Below the pieces are notes generated by a model that saw nothing but the letters and a program-made list of their open reading frames with translations, ran no database searches and had not been told where the DNA came from. Shown here one piece after another: positions 16,115-26,002 of a stretch of 64,000 nucleotides of DNA (within the stretch, counting starts at the first letter, position 1; every line of letters begins with the position of its first letter). The stretch lies in contig NC_010694.1 of NCBI RefSeq assembly GCF_000026185.1, forward strand, positions 930,001-994,000, written 5' to 3'. The position numbers and the translations under genes were made by a program. Source of the stretch: Erwinia tasmaniensis Et1/99 (GTDB lineage Bacteria; Pseudomonadota; Gammaproteobacteria; Enterobacterales; Enterobacteriaceae).

Positions 16115-17582
16115 GTTCACTGCCGTACAGGCAGCTTAGAAGTTCAACAAGAAGCGCGATGAAGAAATTGCTGCGTTCACTGCCGTACAGGCAGCTTAGA
16201 AGGTATTGACTGAATCGGCAAATTCCCATCAGGTGTTCACTGCCGTACAGGCAGCTTAGAAGTTTGAAACTGGCGAGAGAGTCGGCGTGAAACAGTTCAC
16301 TGCCGTACAGGCAGCTTAGAAGAACTCGTCTAGCCAACGCCGCCCGCCGCGCTCGTTCACTGCCGTACAGGCAGCTTAGAAGAACTATGAGGCACTCATT
16401 AATGTCTTTGTGCGGGTTCACTGCCGTACAGGCAGCTTAGAAGTGGCATCGCTGAAGCTGGGCCTGAATCATGACGTTCACTGCCGTACAGGCAGCTTAG
16501 AAGGGAGAAATGGAAAGCATTCATGACCATGAAACGTTCACTGCCGTACAGGCAGCTTAGAAGCTTCTGGGCCTGTCCAGTCAGTTTACGACCTAGTTCA
16601 CTGCCGTACAGGCAGCTTAGAAGTGTTCGGTGCTGCGAATTCCAGTGTGGCTTATGTTCACTGCCGTACAGGCAGCTTAGAAGTCAGAACCCCGAATTGC
16701 TTCGTCGATATAGTCGTTCACTGCCGTACAGGCAGCTTAGAAGTGTTAAATGAACACCCAAGATTTTGCCTACGTGTTCACTGCCGTACAGGCAGCTTAG
16801 AAGACACCAACTTGGCCCGTTTCCCACACCAACTTGTTCACTGCCGTACAGGCAGCTTAGAAGTGGCATGGTGTACCGCCTACCAGTACATCGGGGTTCA
16901 CTGCCGTACAGGCAGCTTAGAAGATGAATATAAATTCCGTTTCCGGGTCTTTCTCGTTCACTGCCGTACAGGCAGCTTAGAAGACCCAGGTGCTTACCCC
17001 AGAGAACTAACAAGTGTTCACTGCCGTACAGGCAGCTTAGAAGCACAGGCAGTCTGATTTGCACTGACATTCTGAGTTCACTGCCGTACAGGCAGCTTAG
17101 AAGCGGCAAACTTTAATAGCTGCATGCGGATTCCTGTTCACTGCCGTACAGGCAGCTTAGAAGGCGTTCCGAACATTGAAAATCTCCGCATCATCGTTCA
17201 CTGCCGTACAGGCAGCTTAGAAGTTCCAGCTCACGCTCCGTCCAGTCACGCATGGGTTCACTGCCGTACAGGCAGCTTAGAAGTTCGGGAACGGCTCGGA
17301 ATAACTGTTGTGGCTGTTCACTGCCGTACAGGCAGCTTAGAAGAACGTCTGATTGGTATCGCATTCCACGCTGCGTTCACTGCCGTACAGGTAGCTTAGA
17401 AGTGTGATACCCGGAAGCGCTTTTAATTCTGCGGGTTCACTGCCGTACAGGCAGCTTAGAAGGGTAACGATGGGTATGAGATTAACTGCGGAGAGTTCAC
17501 TGCCGTACAGGCAGCTTAGAAGATGAAAATCGGCGAAAAAATTAAACAGATCCGGTTCACTGGCGTACAGACCGCCTTAAAT
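16115..17582 (+). CRISPR. CRISPR2 array, type I-F, 25 repeats / 24 spacers
   Basis: Repeats of 28 bp start at 16115 and recur every 60 bp, with one 61-bp and one 59-bp interval. They read GTTCACTGCCGTACAGGCAG followed by CTTAGAAG. They differ from CRISPR1 at position 12 (T, the family consensus) and at position 28 (G instead of A), in every copy. The repeat at 17375 has GGTAG in the second stem arm, keeping a G-U pair. The last repeat (17555-17582) is badly decayed and marks the leader-distal end. Some spacers read as phage-like coding sequence, but no source could be identified here. Confidence 0.99.
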
Positions 17583-18050
17583 GTACCCGTCAAAGCAAGC
17601 TATAGCAGCGCAGTGACTGCTGCACTGCTATAGAAATTAACGACAGTGGGGCGATAGATAACAAATAAACAATTGTTTCTGCTCACGGCTGAAATAACGT
17701 CTGACTGAGAAAAATTACGGCCAAAGATGAAGTTAATTTTTTTTATAGAATTAAGTTCCTGGTGTGACTATTGAACATCTGTCTTCTCTAAGGTGATGGA
17801 GAGCTTATTACGAAAAAAAGCGTATCGTTACCTTTAAAAAGCACCCTTGATAAAATTTCAGCTTAATGATAAGTGCAATTGTATTTTTTGCCCATTTATC
17901 GACCCGTTTGTCGGCATTTCAATAAGTTAAATTGATGATAGTGATGGGGGCAAGGTGTTAAAAAGAACTGCTTGAGATCCGTTAAATCAAAGCGTAACCT
18001 CCTTTGTAGGTGAAAAAATCACCGCATGCGAGAGTGAAAAGGAGGACGTT
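17583..18050 (+). other. non-coding region between CRISPR2 and the first LuxR-type gene
   Basis: AT-rich with no gene seen. A strong hairpin with 9-bp stem (CTATAGCAG at 17600-17608, CTGCTATAG at 17625-17633) lies just after the array and may terminate its transcript, though no T-run follows. The remainder probably holds the promoter and long leader of the gene at 18051, whose ribosome-binding site AAGGAGG lies at about 18040-18046. Confidence 0.5.
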
Positions 18051-18779
18051 ATGGATAAGGAGAGTAACTATATGGAATTTTCGCTTAATAAAGATATGGA
18101 TATCCGCTCAAGAAGTTTTGATGCTCTGATTTCATATATGGAGCACAGTAATGAGTTCTGGTATATAAAAGATCATAATTCCAGGTTTATTTATATGAAT
18201 GATTACGGACTTCACTACAGCGGGTTACCCAAAGGATTTAATCCCGAAGGGAAACTTGACAGCGAGTGCCCGGTTTATTGGTCAGAGATTGCTGATATCA
18301 TTCAGGCTAATGACAGAAATGTTATGGAAAGTCAGAAGGTTATTCCAACGCTAATGACATTTATGTATGGCGGCAAGGAGAAGCTGATCCAGCCATTTCT
18401 GGCAGACGTAACCCCACTGGTCAAAGAGGGTAAATCCATTGGCGTAGTGGGACGGGCCAAAAAGCTAGAAATTTACTCGATGTATCATCTCGAGAATAAC
18501 AAATGTCCAGAGTCCATATCCTTTGGTAAACCCACCGACCTGTTTACCGACCGGGAGTTTGACGTGGTGTTTTTCGCCCTGCAGTCATTAAGTGCGAAAG
18601 AAATCGCTAAGAAATTGAGCATTTCGCACAATACGGTGGAAAATTATCTGCATTCCATTTACGACAAGATTGGCGTTAGTGCCTTAAATCAGCTAATAGA
18701 ATATTGCAGGAAAAATGGCTACGATAAGTATGCTCCTAATCGGTTTATTAATCCCAACCCCTATATGCCGTTAATTTGA
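18051..18779 (+). CDS. PAS-like / LuxR-type helix-turn-helix transcriptional regulator
   Basis: A 242-aa DNA-binding protein. The N-terminal half (about 20-145) looks like a PAS sensor domain (SNEFWYIKDHNSRFIYMNDY at its start). The C-terminal part (about 163-225) is a LuxR-type helix-turn-helix: FTDREFDVVFFALQSLSAKE followed by IAKKLSISHNTVENYLHSIY. It has no receiver domain or acyl-homoserine-lactone domain. The start follows a perfect AAGGAGG. The ligand and targets are unknown. It is AT-rich relative to the core genes and, with the second regulator at 19747, suggests an acquired regulatory stretch beside CRISPR2. Confidence 0.82.
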   Translation: MDKESNYMEFSLNKDMDIRSRSFDALISYMEHSNEFWYIKDHNSRFIYMNDYGLHYSGLPKGFNPEGKLDSECPVYWSEIADIIQANDRNVMESQKVIPTLMTFMYGGKEKLIQPFLADVTPLVKEGKSIGVVGRAKKLEIYSMYHLENNKCPESISFGKPTDLFTDREFDVVFFALQSLSAKEIAKKLSISHNTVENYLHSIYDKIGVSALNQLIEYCRKNGYDKYAPNRFINPNPYMPLI

Positions 18780-19371
18780 CCTCCCCCTGTCTCTGATGAT
18801 TTGAGAAACTGCGACACATTGTCAGAGACATCTCCCTTGTTATGTCACTCGTTAACTTCGGAAACGCCCGCATCATAGCTTGATGTACCAGCAGAACGTT
18901 AATTTTTAGCAACCTGATAATGAAAAGGGGCCAGCGAGGCTTCCTTTAAAGCCTGTCAGTGCCTTTTATTTATAACGGAGGCACAGATCTTGTGAACGCA
19001 GTTTTACATCATTAGGGGCCGTGATGGATGATGCCACCATGAATGTGGCAAGTGAAGATCTGACGGAGACAGGCAGGGGGGAGAATCTCACTTTTTACGA
19101 GCGCAATACTGATAAGCAAAATCATTATCACCCATGTTGCTATTTCAGAATAAGCCGCTGGCCTGGCTCTTGCGAACATAACACAATTCAATGCGGGTAC
19201 TATATAGCTGATTGCTGTATCACGATAAAATAGAGTGAATGTAAATAAGAAAAAACCCCGGTTAAAGTTCTTAATTTTAAAGTTTTTAATCCGGGGGGAT
19301 TGGCTTCTATTTAAGTTTGGTGGGAATAGTCTTATTATAGTTTTATATTAATTACTACGGCTATTCCGATT
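18780..19371 (+). other. intergenic region with a terminator-like hairpin
   Basis: No convincing gene. A 70-codon ORF at 19021-19233 lacks a ribosome-binding site and a protein-like composition. A hairpin at 19256-19296 (CCCCGGTTAAA pairing with TTTTTAATCCGGGG with one bulge) may serve as a bidirectional terminator between the regulator at 18051 and the small minus-strand ORF at 19372. Confidence 0.4.
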
Positions 19372-19569
19372 TTATTGGTCTTTATTGGCTGGTCTCCTTT
19401 GTTTTTTCCAAAAAATTCGGTGTTTGTCAGACACTTTCCTTTTTGTGTTTTTTCTCCGATGCTGCTCTCTTGGGCAGTATAGTTGACGTTTTTTAGTTTG
19501 AATAAAATGTATGATTAGACTTGCAGCAATGGTTAACAGCAGGATAATTACGATTATAATTCCTAACAT
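19372..19569 (-). CDS. small single-span membrane protein (hypothetical)
   Basis: A 65-aa ORF with an N-terminal membrane segment (LGIIIVIILLLTIAASLIIHF) followed by a strongly basic tail rich in Lys, Arg and Gln. It is divergent from the LuxR-type gene at 19747. AAGGATAT lies about 6 nt before the ATG. No family is recognised. A long hydrophobic run with a basic cytoplasmic tail is compatible with a real small membrane protein, but the AT-rich context makes chance possible. Confidence 0.45.
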   Translation of the reverse strand: MLGIIIVIILLLTIAASLIIHFIQTKKRQLYCPREQHRRKNTKRKVSDKHRIFWKKQRRPANKDQ

Positions 19570-19746
19570 TTACAGATATCCTTTCCAGTAAATTAAGGGG
19601 TAGTGTTAACATAAGCTAAAATAAGAATAGATCAATCAACTTTTAAAAACACACTGCGTTTGATTTAAAGCATTGAAAATGATCTGTTTTTGGGTTTTGA
19701 TAGTGGCTGAAATGGAATGGCGGAAGTTGTTATCGAAGAGGGAATT

Positions 19747-20397
19747 ATGGATATCTACGCTCAAAGATCAGGTTCGCTTAAAAAAATAGTGTTAGTGACT
19801 GATGATGGCTATTTTTATCTAGGGTTGAAGTATTCCTGTTTAAGTAATTTGACCATGACAACCTTAGGATTTGACAGGTTTATGAAAGAAAGCGTGTGCG
19901 CTGACGCTATGCTCATAATAGATATGCTCTCCTGGTCTTTTTTTAAATCAAGCAATGAGACCTCTTTTTATGAAAAAATGATAAAAAACAGAAGGCCTGA
20001 AGACATTGTAATGCTGACATCAAATATTTTTCAGGAGATCATTACCGATATGCTTTATCCCGGCCTGTGCAAAGTTGATCGTAAATTAAGTTTTTCATTC
20101 TTTTCAGAGTTAGCTTCAAATCAGGAGAAAATTAATTTAGCCAAATGGTGTCCTAAGTTTGAAAGGAAAAGAGGCCTGACAAACAGAGAGATGAATATTA
20201 TTCTTGAGATTTTTAGGGGGGGGAAGGAAACTGAAATCAGTTTGCAGCTAAACATTTGCCCTAAAACCGTCAGTGCGCATAAGCTATCCGCCCTTTCCAA
20301 GGTAGGGTGCAAAAATATTTCTCATTTCTTTCTTCTTGGCAGACCTTTTTACCGGGATCTGAAGCTTTTATTAAACACGAAAAGCAGGTCTCTTTAG
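19747..20397 (+). CDS. LuxR-type helix-turn-helix transcriptional regulator
   Basis: A 216-aa protein with a C-terminal LuxR-type domain (about 145-205): RGLTNREMNIILEIFRGGKE, then ISLQLNICPKTVSAHKLSAL. The N-terminal 140 residues resemble a receiver-like fold as in RcsA-type regulators but lack the acidic pocket and phospho-acceptor pattern, so it is probably not phosphorylated. I took the ATG at 19747, which has GAGGG 5 nt upstream, instead of the in-frame ATG at 19717. Targets are unknown; capsule or fimbrial control would be typical of similar proteins, but this cannot be read from the sequence. Confidence 0.78.
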   Translation: MDIYAQRSGSLKKIVLVTDDGYFYLGLKYSCLSNLTMTTLGFDRFMKESVCADAMLIIDMLSWSFFKSSNETSFYEKMIKNRRPEDIVMLTSNIFQEIITDMLYPGLCKVDRKLSFSFFSELASNQEKINLAKWCPKFERKRGLTNREMNIILEIFRGGKETEISLQLNICPKTVSAHKLSALSKVGCKNISHFFLLGRPFYRDLKLLLNTKSRSL

Positions 20398-20751
20398 AAA
20401 AGGGCATGCCGCTCTCTCCACAAGGTAAAAGTATATTAATAATCTTAAGTGAGAAATTGCAACGATTTAATCGGTCTGAAAGTTTCTCCTTTTTCCAATC
20501 CAGGTTGGTGTAAAAACGCACCTGTTCCTATTAGTCTGAATATAAAAACTTTTGCTACAACCAGGCGCGATAGATTATGCAATAAATACCGCCTCTCCGG
20601 GCGACCCGCCTCGCTTGGCCTGGCCTACGCGCGGCCCTGTGGGTATACCACCCACAGAGCCGCAGGAAATGTTGCCTCTGGTCGAGAATAAGCTGGCGTC
20701 CGTTAAAATCGGCTGCATCCTGTCTTGTTGTAACAGCGCTAGCGTTGAACT
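20398..20751. other. intergenic region with a strong hairpin
   Basis: No gene is seen between the LuxR-type gene and the PLP enzyme, which converge. A strong inverted repeat at 20631-20663 (GCGGCCCTGTGGGT, loop ATACC, ACCCACAGAGCCGC) is the one notable structure and probably terminates the minus-strand gene, although there is no clear U-run on either strand. Confidence 0.4.
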
Positions 20752-22032
20752 TTATCCCTCCAGCGCCAGCCGCAGATCCTCAAGCAAATCATCCTTATTC
20801 TCGATACCAATGGATAAACGGACGGTGGTCGATTTAATGCCAATACGTTCCCGCACATCCAGCGCTACCCCGGAATGGGTGGTGCTGGCCGGATGGCTGG
20901 CAAGAGACTCCGTACCTCCCAGGCTGACCGCCAGTTTGAACAGCTGCAGGTTATTGAGAAAGCGGAATGCCGCATCCTGACCGCCACGGATATCGAAAGA
21001 GAAGGTCGATCCGGCTCCGCTACACTGGGCGCTGAAAATTTTCCCCGCCGCGGAATCCGGGCTGAGGAACGGCAGATAGTGGATCTGTTCAACCTTGGGG
21101 TGGCTGCGCAGGAAGCCCGCCACCGCGGCAGCATTGTCGTTGGCGCGCTCCATACGCAGCGCAAGCGTCTCCAGCGAGCGTCCAATCATCCAGCTGGAGT
21201 GCGGATCGAGCTGCGTGCCGATGGCGCTGCGCAATGCTTTGACCTGACGGATCAGCGCCCGGTTGCCTATTGCTGCACCGGCGATAAGATCGGAATGCCC
21301 ACCCACATACTTGGTGAGCGAGTAGAGCGAGATATCCGCGCCGTGTTCGGTCGGGCGGGAGAATACCGGGCCGAGCAGGGTATTGTCGCAGGCGACGACC
21401 GGACGGTGCTGCTGCTGTCGTTCAATACGATCGGCCACGCGCTTCATTAAGGCAATGTCCACCAGGCTATTTGTCGGGTTGGCCGGAGACTCAATCAGGA
21501 TCGCCGATACGCGCCCCTGTGCCATCGCCTTATCTGCCGCAGCCTGAACAGAGGCTTCATCGATCCCGTCGGCAAAGCCGACTGCCGCCACGCCAAGATT
21601 GCTAAAGGTTTTACCCAGCAGCGTTTCGCTACCACCGTACAGCGGCTGCGAATGGAGAATGGTGTCACCGGGCCTGACAAAGGTGAGCAACGTGGTAGCG
21701 ATAGCCGACATGCCGGATGAGAACAGCGCCGCGCTTTCGGTGCGTTCATAAATGGCCAGCCTGTCTTCCACAATTTCGCTGTTGGGATGGTTGAAACGCG
21801 AATAAACCAGCCCGTTGCCTTCTCCGGTAGGCGGCTCGCGTCGTCCGGAAACATAGTCAAAGAAATCGCGCCCTTCTTCGGCACTGTTAAAAACAAAGGT
21901 TGATGTCAGAAACACCGGCGGTTTGACCGCGCCTTCTGATAACGCAGGATCATAGCCGTAATTCAGCATCTGGGTTTCAGGCTGTAGCTCGCGCTGGCCG
22001 ATATGGGTTTTTTTAGAGTGAGAGGAAGCCAT
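20752..22032 (-). CDS. cystathionine gamma-synthase family PLP-dependent enzyme
   Basis: A 426-aa member of the Cys/Met metabolism PLP enzyme family, cytoplasmic. Characteristic blocks are [20 protein letters not shown] near the N-terminus, [36 protein letters not shown] and the PLP lysine in [18 protein letters not shown], ending with [20 protein letters not shown]. The longer N-terminus ([20 protein letters not shown]) distinguishes this subgroup from MetB and MetC, and the substrate is not clear (gamma-synthase, gamma-lyase or methionine gamma-lyase). The start at 22032 has GGAGATC 4-8 nt before it. It is not part of the E. coli order at this place. Confidence 0.88.
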   Translation of the reverse strand: MASSHSKKTHIGQRELQPETQMLNYGYDPALSEGAVKPPVFLTSTFVFNSAEEGRDFFDYVSGRREPPTGEGNGLVYSRFNHPNSEIVEDRLAIYERTESAALFSSGMSAIATTLLTFVRPGDTILHSQPLYGGSETLLGKTFSNLGVAAVGFADGIDEASVQAAADKAMAQGRVSAILIESPANPTNSLVDIALMKRVADRIERQQQHRPVVACDNTLLGPVFSRPTEHGADISLYSLTKYVGGHSDLIAGAAIGNRALIRQVKALRSAIGTQLDPHSSWMIGRSLETLALRMERANDNAAAVAGFLRSHPKVEQIHYLPFLSPDSAAGKIFSAQCSGAGSTFSFDIRGGQDAAFRFLNNLQLFKLAVSLGGTESLASHPASTTHSGVALDVRERIGIKSTTVRLSIGIENKDDLLEDLRLALEG

Positions 22033-22285
22033 AAGATCTCCTGCCGAAGCGGCACGTTTTATCATTATGGTGGGTAAGCTAACACGAGGCCAGATAGGGC
22101 GATAAATGAATAATTGCTCTAAGGTTACATCATTATGCCATATGAAATAGGGCTGTCTTCACGTATAGCAGTCCATATGTCTGCAAGGCCCGGTGCCACC
22201 ACTCTGTTGCGCAACGATGAGCGTAAAGCCGGTGAAGTGTGGTAAACTTTGCCGCTTTCCCAAAGCAATCGACGAACCGCTAATG

Positions 22286-22822
22286 ATGAAACACACCGTA
22301 GAAGTTATGATCTCTGAGGCTGAAATCGCCTCCCGTATTACCGAATTAGGTCTGCAAATCAGTGAACACTACCGCAACAGCGGCAGCGATATGGTGCTGG
22401 TAGGCCTGCTGCGCGGCTCGTTTATGTTTATGGCCGATCTTTGCCGCGCCATCGACGTTTCTCACGAAGTCGATTTTATGACCGCTTCCAGCTACGGCAA
22501 TAGCACGACCAGTTCCAGAGACGTGAAAATCCTCAAGGATTTGGACGAAGATATTCGCGGTAAAGATGTGCTGATCGTTGAGGATATTATCGATTCAGGT
22601 AATACGTTAAGCAAAGTGCGTGAAATCCTTAGCCTGCGTGGACCAAAATCAATGGCGATATGTACTCTGTTGGATAAGCCTTCAAGGCGTGAGGTGGACG
22701 TTCCGGTTGAGTACGTTGGTTTTGCCATTCCCGATGAGTTTGTGGTGGGTTACGGCATTGATTACGCCCAGCGCTATCGCCATTTGCCGTATGTGGGCAA
22801 AGTGGTACTGCTCGACGAATAG
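22286..22822 (+). CDS. hpt: hypoxanthine phosphoribosyltransferase
   Basis: Purine salvage enzyme converting hypoxanthine (and guanine) with PRPP to IMP or GMP. The 178-aa protein is collinear with E. coli Hpt. It has the PRPP loop [17 protein letters not shown], the flexible-loop segment [10 protein letters not shown], and the C-terminal [21 protein letters not shown] took the second ATG of the ATGATG pair (MKHTVEVMI), the conserved N-terminus; longer in-frame starts upstream add sequence that is not conserved. It is convergent with can, with a terminator between them. Confidence 0.96.
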   Translation: MKHTVEVMISEAEIASRITELGLQISEHYRNSGSDMVLVGLLRGSFMFMADLCRAIDVSHEVDFMTASSYGNSTTSSRDVKILKDLDEDIRGKDVLIVEDIIDSGNTLSKVREILSLRGPKSMAICTLLDKPSRREVDVPVEYVGFAIPDEFVVGYGIDYAQRYRHLPYVGKVVLLDE

Positions 22823-22856
22823 GCCCGCCTGGCGCGCAACAGCACGATAGACTAAG

Positions 22857-22894
22857 GCCGCAAATGCCGGCCTGCTATAACATATGCGGCTTTT
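22857..22894 (+). terminator. terminator between hpt and can
   Basis: GCCGCA pairs with TGCGGC around a long loop that itself contains GCCGGCC, followed by TTTT. It lies between two convergent genes and probably ends the hpt transcript. Confidence 0.6.
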
Positions 22895-22934
22895 GTGAAG
22901 GCGGACCCGCCCGGTGCCTGCAACCGTATGCCGA

Positions 22935-23597
22935 TTATGGATTAAGGTCCGGGTCGTTGAGCAAATTCGCAATGCCGTGGCGGTAGCGCTGCTCCAGCGT
23001 TTCACGGTTGGTGGCCGAAACCTCCAGGTCGCGCAGGTAGCCGTCCTGAATGCCGTACACCCAGCCATGAAGATTAACCTGCTGACCCCGCTTCCACGCG
23101 GACTGCATGATGGTGGAGTGGCCCAGGTTGTAGACCTGTTCGATAACATTGATCTCACAGAGCTTGTCCACGCGCTTCTCCGGCGGCAGTTCGCCCAATA
23201 ACGCGCTATGCTTGTACCATAAATCGCGGATATGCAGCAGCCAGTTGTCAATCAGCCCCAGTTCCGGATTTTCCAGCGCAGCCTGAACACCGCCGCAGCC
23301 GTAGTGACCACAGATGATAATGTGTTCAACTTCCAGCACTTCGACCGCGTACTGCACCACCGAAAGGCAGTTTAAATCAGTGTGGACGACAAGGTTGGCG
23401 ACGTTGCGGTGAACAAACAGTTCGCCCGGCTCCAGCCCGGTCAGGCGCTCGGCGGGTACGCGGCTGTCTGAACAGCCAATCCAGAGAAAACGGGGCTTTT
23501 GCGCCAAAGACAGGCGTTCAAAAAAGCCGGGATCTTCTTCTTTGAGCAGTCTGGACCACTGGCGATTGTTGCTGATAAGGGTGCTGATATCTTTCAT
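22935..23597 (-). CDS. can: beta-class carbonic anhydrase
   Basis: Zinc enzyme interconverting carbon dioxide and bicarbonate; needed for growth in air because it supplies bicarbonate for biosynthesis. The 220-aa protein has the zinc ligands Cys42, Asp44 ([10 protein letters not shown]), His98 and Cys101 (CGHYGCGG), and is nearly identical to E. coli Can over its length. I took ATG 23597 ([11 protein letters not shown]), the conserved start, not the ORF's upstream extension. It is divergent from yadG. Confidence 0.97.
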   Translation of the reverse strand: MKDISTLISNNRQWSRLLKEEDPGFFERLSLAQKPRFLWIGCSDSRVPAERLTGLEPGELFVHRNVANLVVHTDLNCLSVVQYAVEVLEVEHIIICGHYGCGGVQAALENPELGLIDNWLLHIRDLWYKHSALLGELPPEKRVDKLCEINVIEQVYNLGHSTIMQSAWKRGQQVNLHGWVYGIQDGYLRDLEVSATNRETLEQRYRHGIANLLNDPDLNP

Positions 23598-23789
23598 GAG
23601 TGTGCTAACCAATAGCTCAAAATGCGTGGCAATAATATAGGCCAGCGCAGCATAATTGAAAACGACTAACGAAAAATCACTAACCGAAAAATCGAGTAGC
23701 ATAACGGTGATCGAGACAGACCTCTCCCGCACGCTGAGCCGCTGCGCTAAATATCGCGGATATAACTAAAACAGGGCACTTATTAACTT

Positions 23790-24716
23790 ATGACTTATGC
23801 ACTGGAACTTGAAAAGCTAACCAAAACCTACCAGGGCGGGGTTCAGGCGCTCAGAGGCATTGATCTTGCCGTCGAAGCCGGCGACTTCTATGCCCTGCTC
23901 GGGCCTAACGGCGCGGGTAAATCGACCACTATTGGCATCATCAGCTCGCTGGTGAATAAAACCGCCGGAAAGGTGCGTGTGTTCGGCTATGACCTGCAAA
24001 AAGATATGGTCAACGCGAAACGGCAGCTGGGGCTGGTGCCGCAGGAGTTCAATTTTAACCAGTTCGAAACCGTCATGCAGATAGTGGTGAGCCAGGCCGG
24101 ATTATACGGCGTGGAAAAGGCGGTCGCGTTGCAACGGGCTGAAAAATATCTGACGCAGTTGGATTTGTGGGACAAACGTCATGAGCGCGCGCGTATGCTG
24201 TCCGGCGGCATGAAACGCCGTCTGATGATTGCCCGCGCCCTGATGCACGAACCGAAACTGCTGATCCTCGATGAACCGACCGCCGGGGTTGATATTGAGC
24301 TACGCCGCTCCATGTGGAGCTTCCTCCAGCAGCTGAATGCGCAGGGAACCACTATTATTCTCACCACGCATTATCTTGAAGAAGCGGAGATGCTGTGCCG
24401 TAACATTGGCATTATCCAGCACGGTGAGCTGGTGGAAAATACCTCGATGAAGGGGCTGCTGGCTAAACTGAAATCGGAAACGTTCATCCTCGATCTGGCT
24501 GCAAAAAGCCCGCTGCCAAGGCTAGAAGGCTTTCAGTACCGGCTAACCGATACCACAACCCTGGAGGTTGAAGTGCTGCGCGAGCAGGGGATGAACAGCG
24601 TATTTAGCCAGCTTAGCCACCAGGGCGTGCAGGTTTTAAGTATGCGCAACAAGGCAAACCGTCTTGAGGAGCTGTTTGTGGACCTGGTAAACGGCCGCAA
24701 AGGAGACAAAGCATGA
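23790..24716 (+). CDS. yadG: ABC transporter ATP-binding protein YadG
   Basis: The ATPase of a two-component ABC exporter of unknown substrate. The 308-aa protein has Walker A GPNGAGKST near residue 39, the signature LSGGMKRRL near 141, Walker B LLILDEPTAGVD, and the H-loop TTHYLEEAE. The C-terminal 80 residues are the accessory domain typical of DrrA/CcmA-like proteins. Its stop overlaps the start of yadH (ATGA), so the ATPase and permease are coupled. Confidence 0.95.
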   Translation: MTYALELEKLTKTYQGGVQALRGIDLAVEAGDFYALLGPNGAGKSTTIGIISSLVNKTAGKVRVFGYDLQKDMVNAKRQLGLVPQEFNFNQFETVMQIVVSQAGLYGVEKAVALQRAEKYLTQLDLWDKRHERARMLSGGMKRRLMIARALMHEPKLLILDEPTAGVDIELRRSMWSFLQQLNAQGTTIILTTHYLEEAEMLCRNIGIIQHGELVENTSMKGLLAKLKSETFILDLAAKSPLPRLEGFQYRLTDTTTLEVEVLREQGMNSVFSQLSHQGVQVLSMRNKANRLEELFVDLVNGRKGDKA

Positions 24717-25483
24717 CACATTTGTATTGGGTGGCCCTGAAGAGTATCTGGGGCAAGGAAGTTAACCGTTTTGCGCGCATCTGGATCCAGACATTGGTGC
24801 CGCCGGTTATCACCATGACGCTCTACTTTATTATTTTTGGCAATTTGATCGGTTCACGCATTGGTGAAATGCACGGCTTTAGCTATATGCAGTTTATCGT
24901 GCCGGGGCTGATTATGATGGCGGTGATCACAAATGCTTACGCCAACGTGGCCTCCTCTTTCTTCAGCGCCAAATTTCAGCGCAACATCGAAGAGCTGCTG
25001 GTGGCTCCGGTGCCAACCCATGTGATTATTGCTGGCTACGTTGGCGGCGGCGTGGCGCGCGGGGTCTGCGTCGGCGTGCTGGTGACGGCGATCTCGCTGT
25101 TCTTCGTTCCGTTCCACGTACACTCATGGCTGATGGTGGCGGTGACCCTGCTGCTGACGGCGATACTGTTCTCGCTGGCGGGCCTGCTGAACGCGGTGTT
25201 TGCCCGCACCTTTGATGATATCAGCCTGATCCCGACCTTTGTGTTAACGCCGTTAACCTATCTTGGCGGCGTGTTTTATTCGCTGTCGCTGCTGCCGCCG
25301 GTGTGGCAGATGGTGTCGAAGCTGAATCCGATCGTCTATATGATAAGCGGCTTCCGCTACGGTTTTCTTGGCATAAACGACGTGCCGCTGGGGTTCACCC
25401 TCGGTGTGCTGGTGGCGTTTATTCTGGTGTTTTATGCGCTGGTGTGGGGATTGATCCAGCGTGGACGCGGGCTGCGTACCTGA
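24713..25483 (+). CDS. yadH: ABC transporter permease YadH
   Basis: A 256-aa ABC-2 type membrane permease with six predicted hydrophobic segments, for example VPPVITMTLYFIIFGNLIGS, LMVAVTLLLTAILFSLAGLL and LGVLVAFILVFYALVWGLIQ. The conserved block IPTFVLTPLTYLGGVFYSL typical of this family is present. It overlaps yadG by 4 nt and is followed by a strong terminator. Confidence 0.95.
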   Translation: MTHLYWVALKSIWGKEVNRFARIWIQTLVPPVITMTLYFIIFGNLIGSRIGEMHGFSYMQFIVPGLIMMAVITNAYANVASSFFSAKFQRNIEELLVAPVPTHVIIAGYVGGGVARGVCVGVLVTAISLFFVPFHVHSWLMVAVTLLLTAILFSLAGLLNAVFARTFDDISLIPTFVLTPLTYLGGVFYSLSLLPPVWQMVSKLNPIVYMISGFRYGFLGINDVPLGFTLGVLVAFILVFYALVWGLIQRGRGLRT

Positions 25484-25489
25484 TGATAT

Positions 25490-25526
25490 GACAAGGGCCG
25501 AACGGCATAACCGTTCGGCCCTTGTC
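25490..25526. terminator. bidirectional terminator between yadH and panD
   Basis: A perfect 16-bp stem (GACAAGGGCCGAACGG / CCGTTCGGCCCTTGTC) around the loop CATAA lies between two convergent genes and probably serves both. There are no long T-runs, so the stem itself carries most of the signal. Confidence 0.8.
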
Positions 25527-25558
25527 TGAAGGTGGCCCCTGTTAAGGAGCTGTGCGGA

Positions 25559-25939
25559 TTATGCGACCTGAACCGGAACCGCCTTCGCTACGCGTTTCAT
25601 CTGATTATCACCTTCGAAATAGGCCACCTTAGGCTGCCATTCGCGCGCCTGCTCATCCGACATCTGCACGTAAGAACAGATAATCAGCAGGTCACCTTCA
25701 CAGGCACAGCGTGCTGCTGCGCCGTTAACCGAGATGATTTTAGAACCGCGTTCGGCGGCGATAGCGTAGGTGGAGAAACGCTGGCCGTTATTCACGTTAT
25801 AAATATCGACAGCCTCGTATTGCAGAATGCCGGAGGCGTCGAGAAAATCCTGGTCGATGGCGCAGGAACCTTCGTAATTCAGGTCTGCCTGAGTGACCTT
25901 CACCCGGTGGAGTTTGCCCTGCAACATAGTACGATTCAT
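25559..25939 (-). CDS. panD: aspartate 1-decarboxylase proenzyme
   Basis: Makes beta-alanine for pantothenate synthesis. The 126-aa proenzyme is cut between Gly24 and Ser25 (NYEGSCAID), Ser25 becoming the pyruvoyl group. Two ATG codons are adjacent; starting at the second places the serine at the canonical position 25. It shares its orientation with panC and panB, which are upstream, and beta-alanine is the direct substrate of PanC. Confidence 0.96.
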   Translation of the reverse strand: MNRTMLQGKLHRVKVTQADLNYEGSCAIDQDFLDASGILQYEAVDIYNVNNGQRFSTYAIAAERGSKIISVNGAAARCACEGDLLIICSYVQMSDEQAREWQPKVAYFEGDNQMKRVAKAVPVQVA

Positions 25940-26002
25940 CATTCATTACTCTGCGATCAATTCAAAAACGGACGCCAGTATTATTTGAACCGGCGCTGCT
26001 GT

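Noticed and set aside
16684..16715. CRISPR2 spacer sharing TCAGAACCCCG with the duplicated CRISPR1 spacer
   Set aside because: Only 11 shared bases, offset by one position; chance is likely among about 40 spacers.
16086..17399. ORFs on both strands through CRISPR2
   Set aside because: Same period artefact; peptides are translations of the repeat.
19021..19233. 70-codon plus-strand ORF after the first LuxR-type gene
   Set aside because: No convincing ribosome-binding site, start in the middle of AT-rich non-coding DNA, no domain.
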